From contig NZ_JACDUT010000001.1 of NCBI RefSeq assembly GCF_013761245.1, positions 558,001 to 622,000 of the forward strand: DNA of 64,000 bases. Reading direction: 5' to 3'. The notes beneath the pieces were generated by a model. It worked only from the letters and a program-made list of their open reading frames with translations. It had not been told where the DNA came from and did no database searches. The DNA comes from Thermaerobacillus caldiproteolyticus (GTDB taxonomy: Bacteria > Bacillota > Bacilli > Bacillales > Anoxybacillaceae). Positions 11,056-19,744 of this stretch are shown here, piece by piece. How positions within the stretch are numbered: the first letter of the stretch is position 1; the number at the start of each line of letters is the position of its first letter. A program made the translations under genes and the position numbers.

Positions 11056-12138
11056 TTATGCATTGACCATTTGTCGCTGGAATGATTTTAGCTCTTCCAT
11101 AAATTCGTTGAACTGATCAATATCCATTTGCTGCGCAGAGTCAGATAACGCCACCGCAGGGTCTGGATGAACTTCCGCCATGACACCGTCAGCTCCGATC
11201 GCTAATGCAGCTTTCGCGCAAGGAAGCAATAAATCACGTCGTCCTGTCGAATGCGTGACGTCAACAAATACAGGTAAATGTGTCTCTTTCTTTAAGATCG
11301 GCACAGCAGAAATATCAAGCGTATTTCTCGTTGCGCGTTCGTACGTGCGAATGCCCCGCTCACAAAGAATGATTTGACCGTTTCCTTGCGACATAATGTA
11401 CTCAGCAGCATTAATGAACTCTTCGATCGTTGCTGCTAAGCCACGCTTTAATAGCACCGGCTTATTGACCTGGCCGGCTGCTTTCAGCAGTTCAAAGTTT
11501 TGCATATTCCGCGCGCCAATTTGGATGACATCAATATAATCTAATGCAACCTCAATATCGGCTGGAGTGACGATTTCGCTAATGACTGCTAAATCGTACT
11601 CGTCTGCGATTCGTTTTAAAATTTTTAGCCCTTCGACTCCTAGTCCTTGGAAGTCGTATGGCGATGTTCTCGGCTTGTATGCGCCGCCGCGCAACAGTTT
11701 TAATCCTTGCTTTTTGACGGCTTCCGCGACCGCAGCGACTTGCTCATAGCTTTCTACCGCGCACGGTCCCATAACAAAGTATTGGTTGCCGTCACCGATT
11801 TTTTCACCTTTGACCTCAACAATTGTATTTTCTGGTTTTTTCTTACGCGAAACAAGCAGTGCTTTTCGATGATCCTCTTGCTGCAATTCTAAACCAGCTT
11901 TAAAAATTTCTTTAAAAATATGCTTCAACGTTGCCGTTTCAAACGGCCCATCGTTATGTTCAAGGATTAAATCAAGCATTTTTCGCTCGCGGACTGGATC
12001 ATAGCGATATGTCCCTTGCGTTTCCTTAATTTTTCCAATTTCCTGAACGAGTCTTCCCCGTTCATTAATCAGTTGCAAAATTTGAAGATTGAGCTCGTCT
12101 ACTCTCGCACGCAACTCGTCTAATCTTTCGTTGCTCAT
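11056..12138 (-). CDS. aroA: Bifunctional chorismate mutase / DAHP synthase
   Basis: Catalyses the first step of aromatic amino acid synthesis (PEP + erythrose-4-phosphate to DAHP) and carries an N-terminal chorismate mutase that serves catalysis and allosteric feedback in Bacillus. Residues 1 to about 90 form the AroQ-type mutase ([25 protein letters not shown]). From about 105 comes the type I-beta DAHP synthase barrel ([60 protein letters not shown]). 360 residues, ATG 12138. B. subtilis calls this gene aroA (aroG elsewhere). It lies upstream of ccpA as in B. subtilis, but a trmO-like remnant and a terminator intervene. Confidence 0.95.
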   Translation of the reverse strand: MSNERLDELRARVDELNLQILQLINERGRLVQEIGKIKETQGTYRYDPVRERKMLDLILEHNDGPFETATLKHIFKEIFKAGLELQQEDHRKALLVSRKKKPENTIVEVKGEKIGDGNQYFVMGPCAVESYEQVAAVAEAVKKQGLKLLRGGAYKPRTSPYDFQGLGVEGLKILKRIADEYDLAVISEIVTPADIEVALDYIDVIQIGARNMQNFELLKAAGQVNKPVLLKRGLAATIEEFINAAEYIMSQGNGQIILCERGIRTYERATRNTLDISAVPILKKETHLPVFVDVTHSTGRRDLLLPCAKAALAIGADGVMAEVHPDPAVALSDSAQQMDIDQFNEFMEELKSFQRQMVNA

Positions 12139-12196
12139 GCCTTCTCATCCTTTCCTCGTTTGTAAAAATGTGATACATTTCTAGTAATTAGACATT

Positions 12197-12225
12197 ATTA
12201 TAATGGAAATGGGAGCAGTTGTCAT
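12197..12225 (-). promoter_or_regulatory. Sigma-A promoter of aroA
   Basis: Minus strand: -35 ATGACA (12225-12220), 17-bp spacer, -10 TATAAT (12202-12197), about 59 bases before the aroA start. Confidence 0.65.
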
Positions 12226-12304
12226 CCATAAATCACTTTATTTATTAAACGCTTTTAAGCAATAAAGTATTTTATGAGATTTTATCCAAGAAGGTGATTC
12301 ACTC

Positions 12305-14470
12305 GTGAACAAAGAAACACCGATTTTCGCCTTAGATATCGGAACTCGTTCTGTCGTTGGCATTATGCTCCAACAAATGAACGACCATTATACAATTTTA
12401 GATCTCGTCATAAAAGAACACCATGAACGCGCGATGCTAGATGGACAAATTCACGACGTATTAGCTGTCGCCAGCGTCATGAAAGACATCAAAGAAACAC
12501 TCGAACAAAAATACGGTCCGTTAAAACGTGTATCCGTTGCCGCAGCAGGAAGAGCACTAAAAACAGAACGGGCAGAAGCAACACTTCTCATCGCTGGAAA
12601 ACCGATGATGACAAAGGAAGATGTGAAGCACTTAGAATTGAGTGCTGTTCAACAAGCGCAAATCAAATTGGCTTCCCAACAACAAGAACAAAGCCATCAC
12701 TACTATTGCGTCGGCTACTCTGTTGTCAATTATAAAATCGACGGCCAAGAAATCGGCAGTTTAATTGATCAACAGGGGACAGAGGCAACTGTTGAAGTCA
12801 TTGCGACCTTTTTACCGAAGCTTGTCGTCGAATCGCTGCTTGCGGCACTGCAGCGCGCTGGTCTTGAAATGGAAGCATTGACTCTCGAACCTATTGCGGC
12901 GATTAATGTGCTGATCCCACCGACAATGCGCCGATTAAATGTGGCTCTTGTCGATATTGGGGCAGGCACTTCCGATATTGCCATTACTGATCTTGGCACC
13001 GTCATCGCTTACGGAATGGTACCCATTGCTGGCGACGAAATCACTGAAGCAATTTCTGATCATTATTTGCTTGATTTTCCACTGGCAGAAAAAGCAAAAC
13101 GGGAGCTCTCCGCGAATGAAACTGTCACAATCACCGATATTTTAGGGTTTGAAACGGAAGTGTCCCGAGATGAAATGATCGCATCCATTTCCGATGCGAT
13201 TGATCGGCTGGCGCATGCCATCAGCGAAGAAATTTTATTGCTAAACAGCGGAAAACCGCCAAAAGCGGTCATGTTAGTCGGCGGCGGTAGCTTAACACCT
13301 GAGTTGCCAAAACGGCTTGCCGAAAAGCTTCAGCTTCCAGAAAATCGCGTGGCAATTCGCGGCATTGATGCCATTCAAAAGCTTGAGCTAACTCCAAAAA
13401 TCGCTGAACGCGGACCTGAACTGGTAACGCCAATCGGTATTGCCATTGCATCTAAACAAAATCCTGTTCAGTATATAACAGTATCCGTCAATGACCAATT
13501 ACTACGTTTGTTTGATATGAAAGCATTGACCGTCGGTGATTGCCTTCTTGCTGCTGGCATTCCGTTTCAGAAATTATACGGAAAACCGGGTATGGCGCTT
13601 GTCGTCACTGTCAATGGACAAACAGTAACAATCCCCGGAACATATGGAGAACCACCGCTCATCGTAAAAAACGGAGTTATCTCCTCGTTAGACGAGCAAG
13701 TTCACGACGGAGATAAGATCGTCGTCGAAAAAGGAAAAGACGGCGTTCCAGCTACTGTTCAATTACGAGATCTAATCGATGAACTGCCTTGTAAGAACGT
13801 CACCATTAACGGTGAACGTTACAAAGTAAAAGCAACAGTGTATCGAAACGGGCAAGCTGTTTCTCTCGACAACAGCGTCAACGATCGCGATATCATCGTT
13901 GTCAAAATGCCGGAAACGATTGAAGAGTTACTAATAGAACTTCATCTTGTTGAGTGGATTCAAAAGATAAAACCGTTCACGGTCAACATCAACGGTTTAT
14001 CCGTTGAGCTTAAACAATTTTCCGGGAAAATATACAAGAATAATATGGAAACAAAGCTTCATTCCAATTTTGAAGATGGAGATATCATTGAAATCGAGAA
14101 TGGAACGGACCCGACCGTCATCGAACTGGCAACAGCGAAGAACATCCAGCTCCACTACTCCATTCCGATTACTTTTCATGGCAAGCCGCTTACATTGTCG
14201 AAGCGAATCGTTGAGGTTTACAAAGAGGGACAGCTTCTCGATGAAACAGATGTCATCGAAAACGGATCAAGCCTTGAACTTATCGAAAAGAAGCGTGAGC
14301 CTTTTATCTTCCAAGATGTATTTAACTACGTACAAATCGATATTCCTTCATCCGCTTCCAAGACATTTACGTTGTTGAAAAACGGCGAACCTGTCACGTT
14401 TTATGATCCCATTGCACCAGGGGATGAATTACAAATCGTGTGGGAGGCAACAAGTGCGGAGATGAAATAA
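12305..14470 (+). CDS. FtsA/PilM-like actin-fold ATPase with long beta-rich tail
   Basis: A 721-residue protein. The first ~390 residues have the actin/FtsA/PilM fold: phosphate-1 motif ALDIGTRSVVGIML, phosphate-2 motif ALVDIGAGTSDIAITD, adenosine motif VMLVGGGSLTPELPKRLAEK, and an FtsA-like insertion with IDQQGTEATVEVIATFLP. The remaining ~330 residues are repeated small beta-rich units (for example LVVTVNGQTVTIPG, VTINGERYKVKATVYRNG, TVNINGLSVELKQF, ITFHGKPLTLSKRIVEVY), probably beta-grasp-like. No membrane-anchoring amphipathic C-terminus of true FtsA is seen. The start is GTG 12305 with AAGGTGA upstream. It stands alone, and no B. subtilis counterpart is recalled at this position. It may scaffold an envelope or division structure; this is inference. 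Confidence 0.75.
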   Translation: MNKETPIFALDIGTRSVVGIMLQQMNDHYTILDLVIKEHHERAMLDGQIHDVLAVASVMKDIKETLEQKYGPLKRVSVAAAGRALKTERAEATLLIAGKPMMTKEDVKHLELSAVQQAQIKLASQQQEQSHHYYCVGYSVVNYKIDGQEIGSLIDQQGTEATVEVIATFLPKLVVESLLAALQRAGLEMEALTLEPIAAINVLIPPTMRRLNVALVDIGAGTSDIAITDLGTVIAYGMVPIAGDEITEAISDHYLLDFPLAEKAKRELSANETVTITDILGFETEVSRDEMIASISDAIDRLAHAISEEILLLNSGKPPKAVMLVGGGSLTPELPKRLAEKLQLPENRVAIRGIDAIQKLELTPKIAERGPELVTPIGIAIASKQNPVQYITVSVNDQLLRLFDMKALTVGDCLLAAGIPFQKLYGKPGMALVVTVNGQTVTIPGTYGEPPLIVKNGVISSLDEQVHDGDKIVVEKGKDGVPATVQLRDLIDELPCKNVTINGERYKVKATVYRNGQAVSLDNSVNDRDIIVVKMPETIEELLIELHLVEWIQKIKPFTVNINGLSVELKQFSGKIYKNNMETKLHSNFEDGDIIEIENGTDPTVIELATAKNIQLHYSIPITFHGKPLTLSKRIVEVYKEGQLLDETDVIENGSSLELIEKKREPFIFQDVFNYVQIDIPSSASKTFTLLKNGEPVTFYDPIAPGDELQIVWEATSAEMK

Positions 14471-14630
14471 AAAGAGATTGGCTTACATGTTAACATGGAG
14501 AAACTTGCCTTGAAGATGAAAAAACAAAATTTATTTTATAGCCTAATCGTTTAAGAAGATGATTCATTCTTTCTTCTAATCATCATATAACCTGTATTCA
14601 TATGAGATTGTATACTGTTCCCTATTCAAA

Positions 14631-14654
14631 CAGGCGTCCCATACCGGACGCCTG
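14631..14654 (-). terminator. Terminator of ytxGHJ
   Basis: CAGGCGTCC and GGACGCCTG form a 9-bp stem directly after the ytxJ stop, followed by TTTG on the minus strand. Confidence 0.75.
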
Positions 14655-14996
14655 TTATTCGTTCGCGACTTGTTTTTTCAGCGTATCATACGTGATGTTC
14701 CAATGAGACGTATGCCACACCACAGAACCATTCTCGAATAAGAGAGCTTGTGGAGACTCATGCTTGACCCCAAACGTTTCCGCAATGTAGTTGGAAAGCG
14801 GGCGCGCTTCTTGCACGAATAAATAATATGTATCCATATCAGGATAGTCTTCCACAAATTTTTCATATTCGCGAAAAGCTGCTTGACTAATTGGGCATGT
14901 GAGGCTATGCTTCACGAATAAAAACCGTTTCCCCTGCTCGATTACTTGTTGAAATTGCTCCATCGTCTCCAGTTTCTGCTTTCCCACTTGGCTCAC
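14655..14996 (-). CDS. ytxJ: Bacillithiol-system redox protein YtxJ (monothiol bacilliredoxin-like)
   Basis: A 113-residue thioredoxin-fold protein with a single redox cysteine in KHSLTCPISQAAF (about residue 34), the arrangement of the YtxJ family linked to bacillithiol redox balance. A cis-Pro strand (KHESPQALLFENG) and no second active-site Cys are visible. It is the third gene of ytxGHJ; its ATG overlaps the ytxH stop by 4 bases, so translation is coupled. Expected to be induced by general stress through the sigma-B promoter upstream of ytxG. Confidence 0.9.
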   Translation of the reverse strand: MSQVGKQKLETMEQFQQVIEQGKRFLFVKHSLTCPISQAAFREYEKFVEDYPDMDTYYLFVQEARPLSNYIAETFGVKHESPQALLFENGSVVWHTSHWNITYDTLKKQVANE

Positions 14997-15448
14997 TCCT
15001 CTTCATTAGGCTTTTGTAATTTTTTCTCGGCATCGTTGAAGGCAGCTTCTGCTTCTTTCAACAGTATTTCAATATTTTCTTTACTGTCCTCCTTCGATTG
15101 AATAGGAATCGGAATCGATGTCACTTCCGAAAGAGCAGATTCAGATGGGGACGCAGACTTATCATCCTTTTCGGATTTCAGGTCAGTGTCATTTGTGAAA
15201 GATCTGCTTGAGTACGCAGACTCATCCTTCTTTCCGATTGGCACAAACTGTCCGACTTCTTTCGCTTTTTCCTTCGCGATTTCTAACCATTCAGCTGCGG
15301 TCGTTTTGATTTGCTCAAGATTTTCTGTTTGATTCATATCCTCAAGCAATTTTTTTCCTCTCTCGCTTGTTAAAAATACGGCCGTGGCTGCACCAACAAC
15401 GCCACCAATAATCGCTCCCAACAAAAATCCTCCATTATTTTTTGCCAT
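14993..15448 (-). CDS. ytxH: General stress protein YtxH
   Basis: A 151-residue YtxH/DUF-type protein with one N-terminal glycine-rich membrane segment (FLLGAIIGGVVGAATAVFL) followed by the conserved SERGKKLLEDM and a long charged Ser/Glu/Lys-rich, likely disordered or helical cytoplasmic tail. The molecular role is unknown. The start overlaps the ytxG end by 14 bases. Sequence, order and the sigma-B promoter match the B. subtilis ytxGHJ stress operon. Confidence 0.9.
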   Translation of the reverse strand: MAKNNGGFLLGAIIGGVVGAATAVFLTSERGKKLLEDMNQTENLEQIKTTAAEWLEIAKEKAKEVGQFVPIGKKDESAYSSRSFTNDTDLKSEKDDKSASPSESALSEVTSIPIPIQSKEDSKENIEILLKEAEAAFNDAEKKLQKPNEEE

Positions 15449-15884
15449 GTGGTTGTGCCTCCTTCATATTCTTTTGCTTTCTCTCTTTCCATTTTTCCCA
15501 TATTTCCAGAAAAGCATTTCCCCATTGCATCACTTTTACAACTTTTTCTTGATGAGTTTCTACTTGTTTCGTGACCGATGTCGAAATTTGTTGCAACGAT
15601 TGATTAAATGATTGAACGGTAGAGCTGATATCGCTCACGGCACGCACGATCGAATTAAGCCCTTCGACTTTTCGCTGCACATCGTCGGCCAGCATATTCG
15701 TTTTTTTCAACAATTGCGTCGTTTCCGATGTAATGCCCTGCACTTGCTTTTCGAGACTATCGATGGTCGCTGTTAAACGTCGAATCGTCTCTTGAAGCAC
15801 AGTAAGCGTCTTCGCAATATAGACAACTAACAGAAAAAACGATATTGCAATGAGTGCTACACTTAAGTATAAAATAATTTTCAC
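15435..15884 (-). CDS. ytxG: General stress protein YtxG (DUF948)
   Basis: A 149-residue protein with an N-terminal membrane helix (ILYLSVALIAISFFLLVVYI) and a long coiled coil of DUF948 type (TLTVLQETIRRL, IDSLEKQVQGITSET and onward), ending in a basic tail. First gene of ytxGHJ. AAGGAGG precedes the start, and a sigma-B promoter lies about 37 bases upstream. The biochemical role is unknown; the operon belongs to the general stress regulon in B. subtilis. Confidence 0.9.
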   Translation of the reverse strand: MKIILYLSVALIAISFFLLVVYIAKTLTVLQETIRRLTATIDSLEKQVQGITSETTQLLKKTNMLADDVQRKVEGLNSIVRAVSDISSTVQSFNQSLQQISTSVTKQVETHQEKVVKVMQWGNAFLEIWEKWKERKQKNMKEAQPHGKK

Positions 15885-15920
15885 TGCTTTACCTCCTTGT
15901 TTGCAACAGGCTTATCTCTT

Positions 15921-15945
15921 TTACCCGACATTTTGTCTTTAAAAC
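15921..15945 (-). promoter_or_regulatory. Sigma-B promoter of ytxGHJ
   Basis: Minus strand: -35 GTTTTA (15945-15940), 13-bp spacer, -10 GGGTAA (15926-15921). This agrees with the sigma-B consensus GTTTAA-N12-14-GGGTAT. Confidence 0.8.
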
Positions 15946-15985
15946 AGTTCGCCTTTTTATCGACAAATTCCTGCAAGAACATTTA

Positions 15986-16015
15986 TTCAACAAATCGAGC
16001 CAAATCGGTTACAAT
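15986..16015 (+). promoter_or_regulatory. Probable sigma-A promoter of the M29 aminopeptidase gene
   Basis: -35 TTCAAC (15986-15991), 18-bp spacer and -10 TACAAT (16010-16015) lie 38 bases before the start codon. Confidence 0.5.
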
Positions 16016-16053
16016 AATTATTGTACATATTGATAAATTGGAGGCGTCATTGA

Positions 16054-17169
16054 ATGAAAGATCCACGTATTGAGCAATTGGCGAAAACGTTAATTCACTA
16101 TTCCGTTCGCCTACAAAAAGGAGAAAAAGTATTAATCGAAAACTTCGGATTGCAGCGTGAGCTCGTCATCGCTCTCGTCCGCGAGGCATACGCAGCTGGA
16201 GGATATCCGTTCGTATTATTAAAAGATCACCAAGTCGATCGCGCGCTTCTTCTTGGCGCCCAGGAAGAACAATTCGAGATGATGGCGGAATTTGAAGCGA
16301 ACGTCATGAAAAATATGGACGCGTATATCGGCTTGCGCGCTGGCGATAACATTAACGAATTTGCCGATGTCCCAGATGATAAAATGAAAATTCACGGCAA
16401 AACAATCATGCAAAAAGTGCACCGCGAAATTCGCGTGCCGAAAACGAAATGGGTTGTACTTCGCTATCCAAATCCATCGATGGCGCAGCTCGCGAAAATG
16501 AGCACCGAAGCATTTGAAGATTTTTATTTTAACGTATGTAACCTTGACTACAGCAAAATGGACAAAGCAATGGACGCGCTTGTCGCCTTAATGGAAAAAA
16601 CCGATAAGGTACGGATTACCGGTCCGGGAACAGATTTAACGTTCTCGATTAAAGGGATTCCGGCAATTAAATGTTCAGGACAAATGAACATTCCAGACGG
16701 CGAAGTATACACCGCTCCTGTTCGCGATTCCGTCAACGGAACGATTACGTTCAACACACCATCTCCATACCAAGGCTTTACATTTGAAAATGTAAAGCTA
16801 ACGTTTAAAGACGGCAAAATTGTTGAAGCGACGGCAAACGATACGGAGCGCATTAACAAAATTTTCGACACAGACGAAGGAGCACGCTACATCGGCGAAT
16901 TTGCCATCGGAGTGAATCCATACATTCAACATCCAATGCAAGATATTTTGTTCGACGAAAAAATCGACGGCAGCTTCCATTTTACACCGGGCCAATGTTA
17001 CGATGAAGCCTACAACGGCAACCATTCCAACATCCATTGGGATATGGTCATGATCCAGCGCCCTGAATACGGCGGCGGTGAAATTTACTTTGACGACGTG
17101 CTTATCCGCAAAGACGGCCGCTTCGTCATTCCAGAGCTGGAGCCGTTAAACCCGGAAAACTTAAAATAA
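16054..17169 (+). CDS. M29-family metallo-aminopeptidase (AmpS/AmpT type)
   Basis: A cytoplasmic two-metal aminopeptidase of 371 residues. Family features: a Rossmann-like N-terminal half (KVLIENFGLQRELVIALVREAY) and a C-terminal catalytic half. The latter holds metal-ligand segments MNIPDGEVYTAP (Glu), ARYIGEFAIGVNP (Glu), SFHFTPGQCYDEAY (His) and NIHWDMV (His, Asp). A catalytic Tyr is expected near RPEYGGGEIYFDD. Thermophilic bacilli carry such enzymes (aminopeptidase T family). ATG 16054 follows a GGAGGCG RBS. Monocistronic, with its own promoter and terminator. Confidence 0.9.
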   Translation: MKDPRIEQLAKTLIHYSVRLQKGEKVLIENFGLQRELVIALVREAYAAGGYPFVLLKDHQVDRALLLGAQEEQFEMMAEFEANVMKNMDAYIGLRAGDNINEFADVPDDKMKIHGKTIMQKVHREIRVPKTKWVVLRYPNPSMAQLAKMSTEAFEDFYFNVCNLDYSKMDKAMDALVALMEKTDKVRITGPGTDLTFSIKGIPAIKCSGQMNIPDGEVYTAPVRDSVNGTITFNTPSPYQGFTFENVKLTFKDGKIVEATANDTERINKIFDTDEGARYIGEFAIGVNPYIQHPMQDILFDEKIDGSFHFTPGQCYDEAYNGNHSNIHWDMVMIQRPEYGGGEIYFDDVLIRKDGRFVIPELEPLNPENLK

Positions 17170-17181
17170 ACGTTAAGATGA

Positions 17182-17220
17182 ACGAGTCGGCACAAGAAAT
17201 TTGTCGGCTCGTTTTCTTTT
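17182..17220 (+). terminator. Terminator of the M29 aminopeptidase gene
   Basis: ACGAGTCGGCA (17182-17192) pairs with TGTCGGCTCGT (17202-17212) over 11 bp including G-U pairs, and is followed by TTTCTTTT. Confidence 0.8.
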
Positions 17221-18195
17221 GGGCGGACTGTACATACTTAAAACAAAGCTACCAAAACGACAGGAAAGTGAAGCCGTTTGGAATGGTGAGAGTTGTGCTT
17301 TTCTTAACCTTTCAACGTGCTACGCTCCCACTACATACTACTTCTTTTATGCAAGCTGGACAACAAAGAACTATTGAGAGCGCTCAATATAAACAAAAGT
17401 CAGGCCGCCAAAGGAATGGCCGTTTCACTTCATAGTGCGCTAAAGAATGATTTAAAATTTTTTGTTCACGAAGAAAAAAGGTTTGAAAATAAAGCGGGAT
17501 GACAAAAAATTTACATTAAATGATGGGACAGTGGCCATTTATCGAATCCATTTCCATTCCGCTTATGTACTTGGATTTCAGTTATCCTTTGGGTATTACC
17601 AAAGCATTACACCAAATCACCTTATTAAAATTGCGGAATCAGCTTTACCAAAATCAACAATAAATGCAAAAGGTGAGGTAAATCAACCTTAAATGCGGCA
17701 ACAAAGGAAATTGGCTTCACATTCTCTGTCACCAATTTCACAAATAGCATATCTCCTGTTAGTAAATTGTGCGTATTCATCACGATAGCATTCGACACAA
17801 TTCTTCACCGGACGGCGGTAATCTAAATTTCTGCCATTTTTGTTATTGCTCTCTTTTTGATAGAAGACAGGCGCATTGTCTGCATTAATGTCTTATTCCG
17901 CTCTTAGACCAACATTCAATTCGAGATCCCATAAAAATTCGATCATTACCTCTTTTTTCCCACATGCTTTTTGTGATATAGCGAAACGCCAATATTTTTC
18001 TTATTTCTTTTTTCCTCTTTAGATCATAAAGAAAACTAGACAACCACTAAATGCCCTAACAGAGAAATGAATAATACGTTAATAGCACTAATCACGAATA
18101 TTCTTACATATCCCGCCTTTTAAAAAATAGAATATTCGTAAAAAATTCCGCATGATATCGTTTCATCAAGCAGAAATGGCGGAGCTACATAAAGA
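17221..18195. other. Gene-poor decayed stretch
   Basis: About 1 kb between the aminopeptidase terminator and the murC terminator without an intact gene. On the plus strand two short frames (17317-17502 and 17462-17692) touch but lack ribosome-binding sites and match nothing recalled. On the minus strand, 17689-18000 carries a broken gene listed separately. Bases 18001-18195 are AT-rich and hold nothing recognisable. The stretch looks like a degraded insertion between two conserved genes. Confidence 0.5.
17689..18000 (-). pseudogene. Broken gene for an unknown Cys-rich protein
   Basis: On the minus strand one frame runs from after TAA (18003-18001) to TAA (17691-17689), interrupted by one in-frame TAA (17895-17893). 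It reads KYWRFAISQKACGKKE, FLWDLELNVGLRAE, stop, then DINADNAPVFYQKE, NLDYRRPVKNCVECYRDEY, YAICEIGDRECEANFLCC. The composition and the regular Cys pairs look protein-like rather than random. No start codon with an RBS is visible upstream. The family is not recognised; it is probably the remnant of a horizontally acquired gene. Confidence 0.45.
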
Positions 18196-18229
18196 AAAAA
18201 TGAGACAGGTACTTTCCTGCCTCATTTTT
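18196..18229 (-). terminator. murC terminator
   Basis: A 14-base hairpin with one mismatch: AAAAATGAG-A-CAGG (18196-18209) pairs with CCTG-C-CTCATTTTT (18216-18229). It overlaps the murC stop codon. Confidence 0.8.
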
Positions 18230-19529
18230 ATGAATGTACCGTCTGCTCGTACGCCTCTTGGAATTTTTGGATGTCTCCTGCTCCCATAAAGATAAGTACA
18301 GCATGTTGATGTTGCTTTAATACGGATGTATCGTTTTCTTGAATTAAACGCGCGTTAGGAATTTTCGCTTGCAGGTCTTGAATCGAGAGTTTGCCGTAAT
18401 GTTCGCGCGCAGAGCCAAAAATGTCGCATAAATAGACTTGATCCGCCCTTTGCAAGCTTGCAGCAAATTCATGTAAAAACGCCTGGGTTCTTGTATACGT
18501 ATGCGGTTGGAAAATCGCTACAATTTCTCGATCCGGATATTTTTGTTTTGCCGCGTCAATCGTCGCGACAATTTCGGTCGGATGGTGGGCATAATCATCA
18601 ATCAAAATTTGATCACCAAGTTGCTTTTCGCTAAAGCGGCGCTTGACTCCTTGGAACGTTTTTAATCGTTCTTGAATAATGTGAACATCAATCTCCTCAT
18701 AATGGCAAAGCGCAATCACTGCAAGCGCATTTAACACATTATGGTCACCGTGGCGCGGAATTTCGAACGATGCAAAAAACGTATTGCGAACAAATACATC
18801 AAACGATGTGCCTTCCGTTGTTTTGACGATATTGCGCGCCTGAAAATCGTTATCTTCCCCGAATCCATAAAACAATACTGGCACTTTTGCTTGAATTTTT
18901 TGCAAGTGCTCGTCATCTCCACAAGCGATAATTCCTTTTTTCACTTGTAAAGCCATTTCTTGAAACGCTTGAAAGACGTCGTCAATATCAGCAAAATAAT
19001 CAGGATGGTCAAAATCAATATTCGTCATAATTGCATAGTCTGGGGAATACGCCAAGAAATGGCGGCGATATTCACACGCCTCAAACACAAAATATTTGCT
19101 TTCTTCTATTCCTTTTCCAGATCCATCACCAATTAAATAAGAAGTTGGGTACGCTCCTTGCATGACGTGAGCTAATAACCCTGTTGTCGATGTTTTTCCA
19201 TGCGCCCCTGTGACCGCAATACTTGTGAACTTTTGTAAAAATTCTCCTAAAAAGCGGTGATAACGAATGACGGGAACGTCTAATTCGTATGCCGCTTGAA
19301 TTTCTTCATGCGTGTCAGGGAAGGCGTTTCCGGCGATGACCGTATAGCCTGGTTTAATGTTTTCTTTGTTAAATGGCAAAATCGGAATTCCCCGCTCCTC
19401 TAATGCCTTCTGAGTAAAAAAACGCTTTTCTACATCCGAACCTTGAACCGTATAATTCATATCATGAAGAACTTGCGCTAAAGCGCTCATTCCCGTTCCT
19501 TTAATGCCAACGAAATGGTAAACTGTCAT
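18228..19529 (-). CDS. murC: UDP-N-acetylmuramate--L-alanine ligase
   Basis: Cytoplasmic ATP-dependent ligase adding L-Ala to UDP-MurNAc, the first amino acid of the peptidoglycan stem. 433 residues, normal length. Motifs: the N-terminal UDP-binding [16 protein letters not shown], the Mur-ligase ATP loop [12 protein letters not shown] (about residue 106), the [10 protein letters not shown] stretch and a C-terminal ligase domain ([11 protein letters not shown]). GGAGG lies 8 bases before ATG 19529. It follows the NAPRTase/sftA/ytpR group on the same strand but behind a terminator. Confidence 0.96.
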   Translation of the reverse strand: MTVYHFVGIKGTGMSALAQVLHDMNYTVQGSDVEKRFFTQKALEERGIPILPFNKENIKPGYTVIAGNAFPDTHEEIQAAYELDVPVIRYHRFLGEFLQKFTSIAVTGAHGKTSTTGLLAHVMQGAYPTSYLIGDGSGKGIEESKYFVFEACEYRRHFLAYSPDYAIMTNIDFDHPDYFADIDDVFQAFQEMALQVKKGIIACGDDEHLQKIQAKVPVLFYGFGEDNDFQARNIVKTTEGTSFDVFVRNTFFASFEIPRHGDHNVLNALAVIALCHYEEIDVHIIQERLKTFQGVKRRFSEKQLGDQILIDDYAHHPTEIVATIDAAKQKYPDREIVAIFQPHTYTRTQAFLHEFAASLQRADQVYLCDIFGSAREHYGKLSIQDLQAKIPNARLIQENDTSVLKQHQHAVLIFMGAGDIQKFQEAYEQTVHS

Positions 19530-19684
19530 ATCGAAGAACCTCCAACAATCGTCTATCTGTAAGACAGTATATGACGTTCATGTAGATTTGCCATTTGCCT
19601 TGATTTATGCTCCTTTGAGTGCATTATGTATACTCACATTTCATCATTATAACACTATTTTAAAGGAAAGACTATGAGAAAAAG

Positions 19685-19717
19685 AAAACTGATAGAAGCC
19701 TCTCCCCTATCAGTTTT
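19685..19717 (-). terminator. Terminator of the nicotinate phosphoribosyltransferase gene
   Basis: AAAACTGATAG and CTATCAGTTTT form an 11-bp stem; the minus strand continues into CTTTTTCTC. Confidence 0.85.
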
Positions 19718-19744
19718 CCCTGTAAATCGATGCGGTATCGCTCG

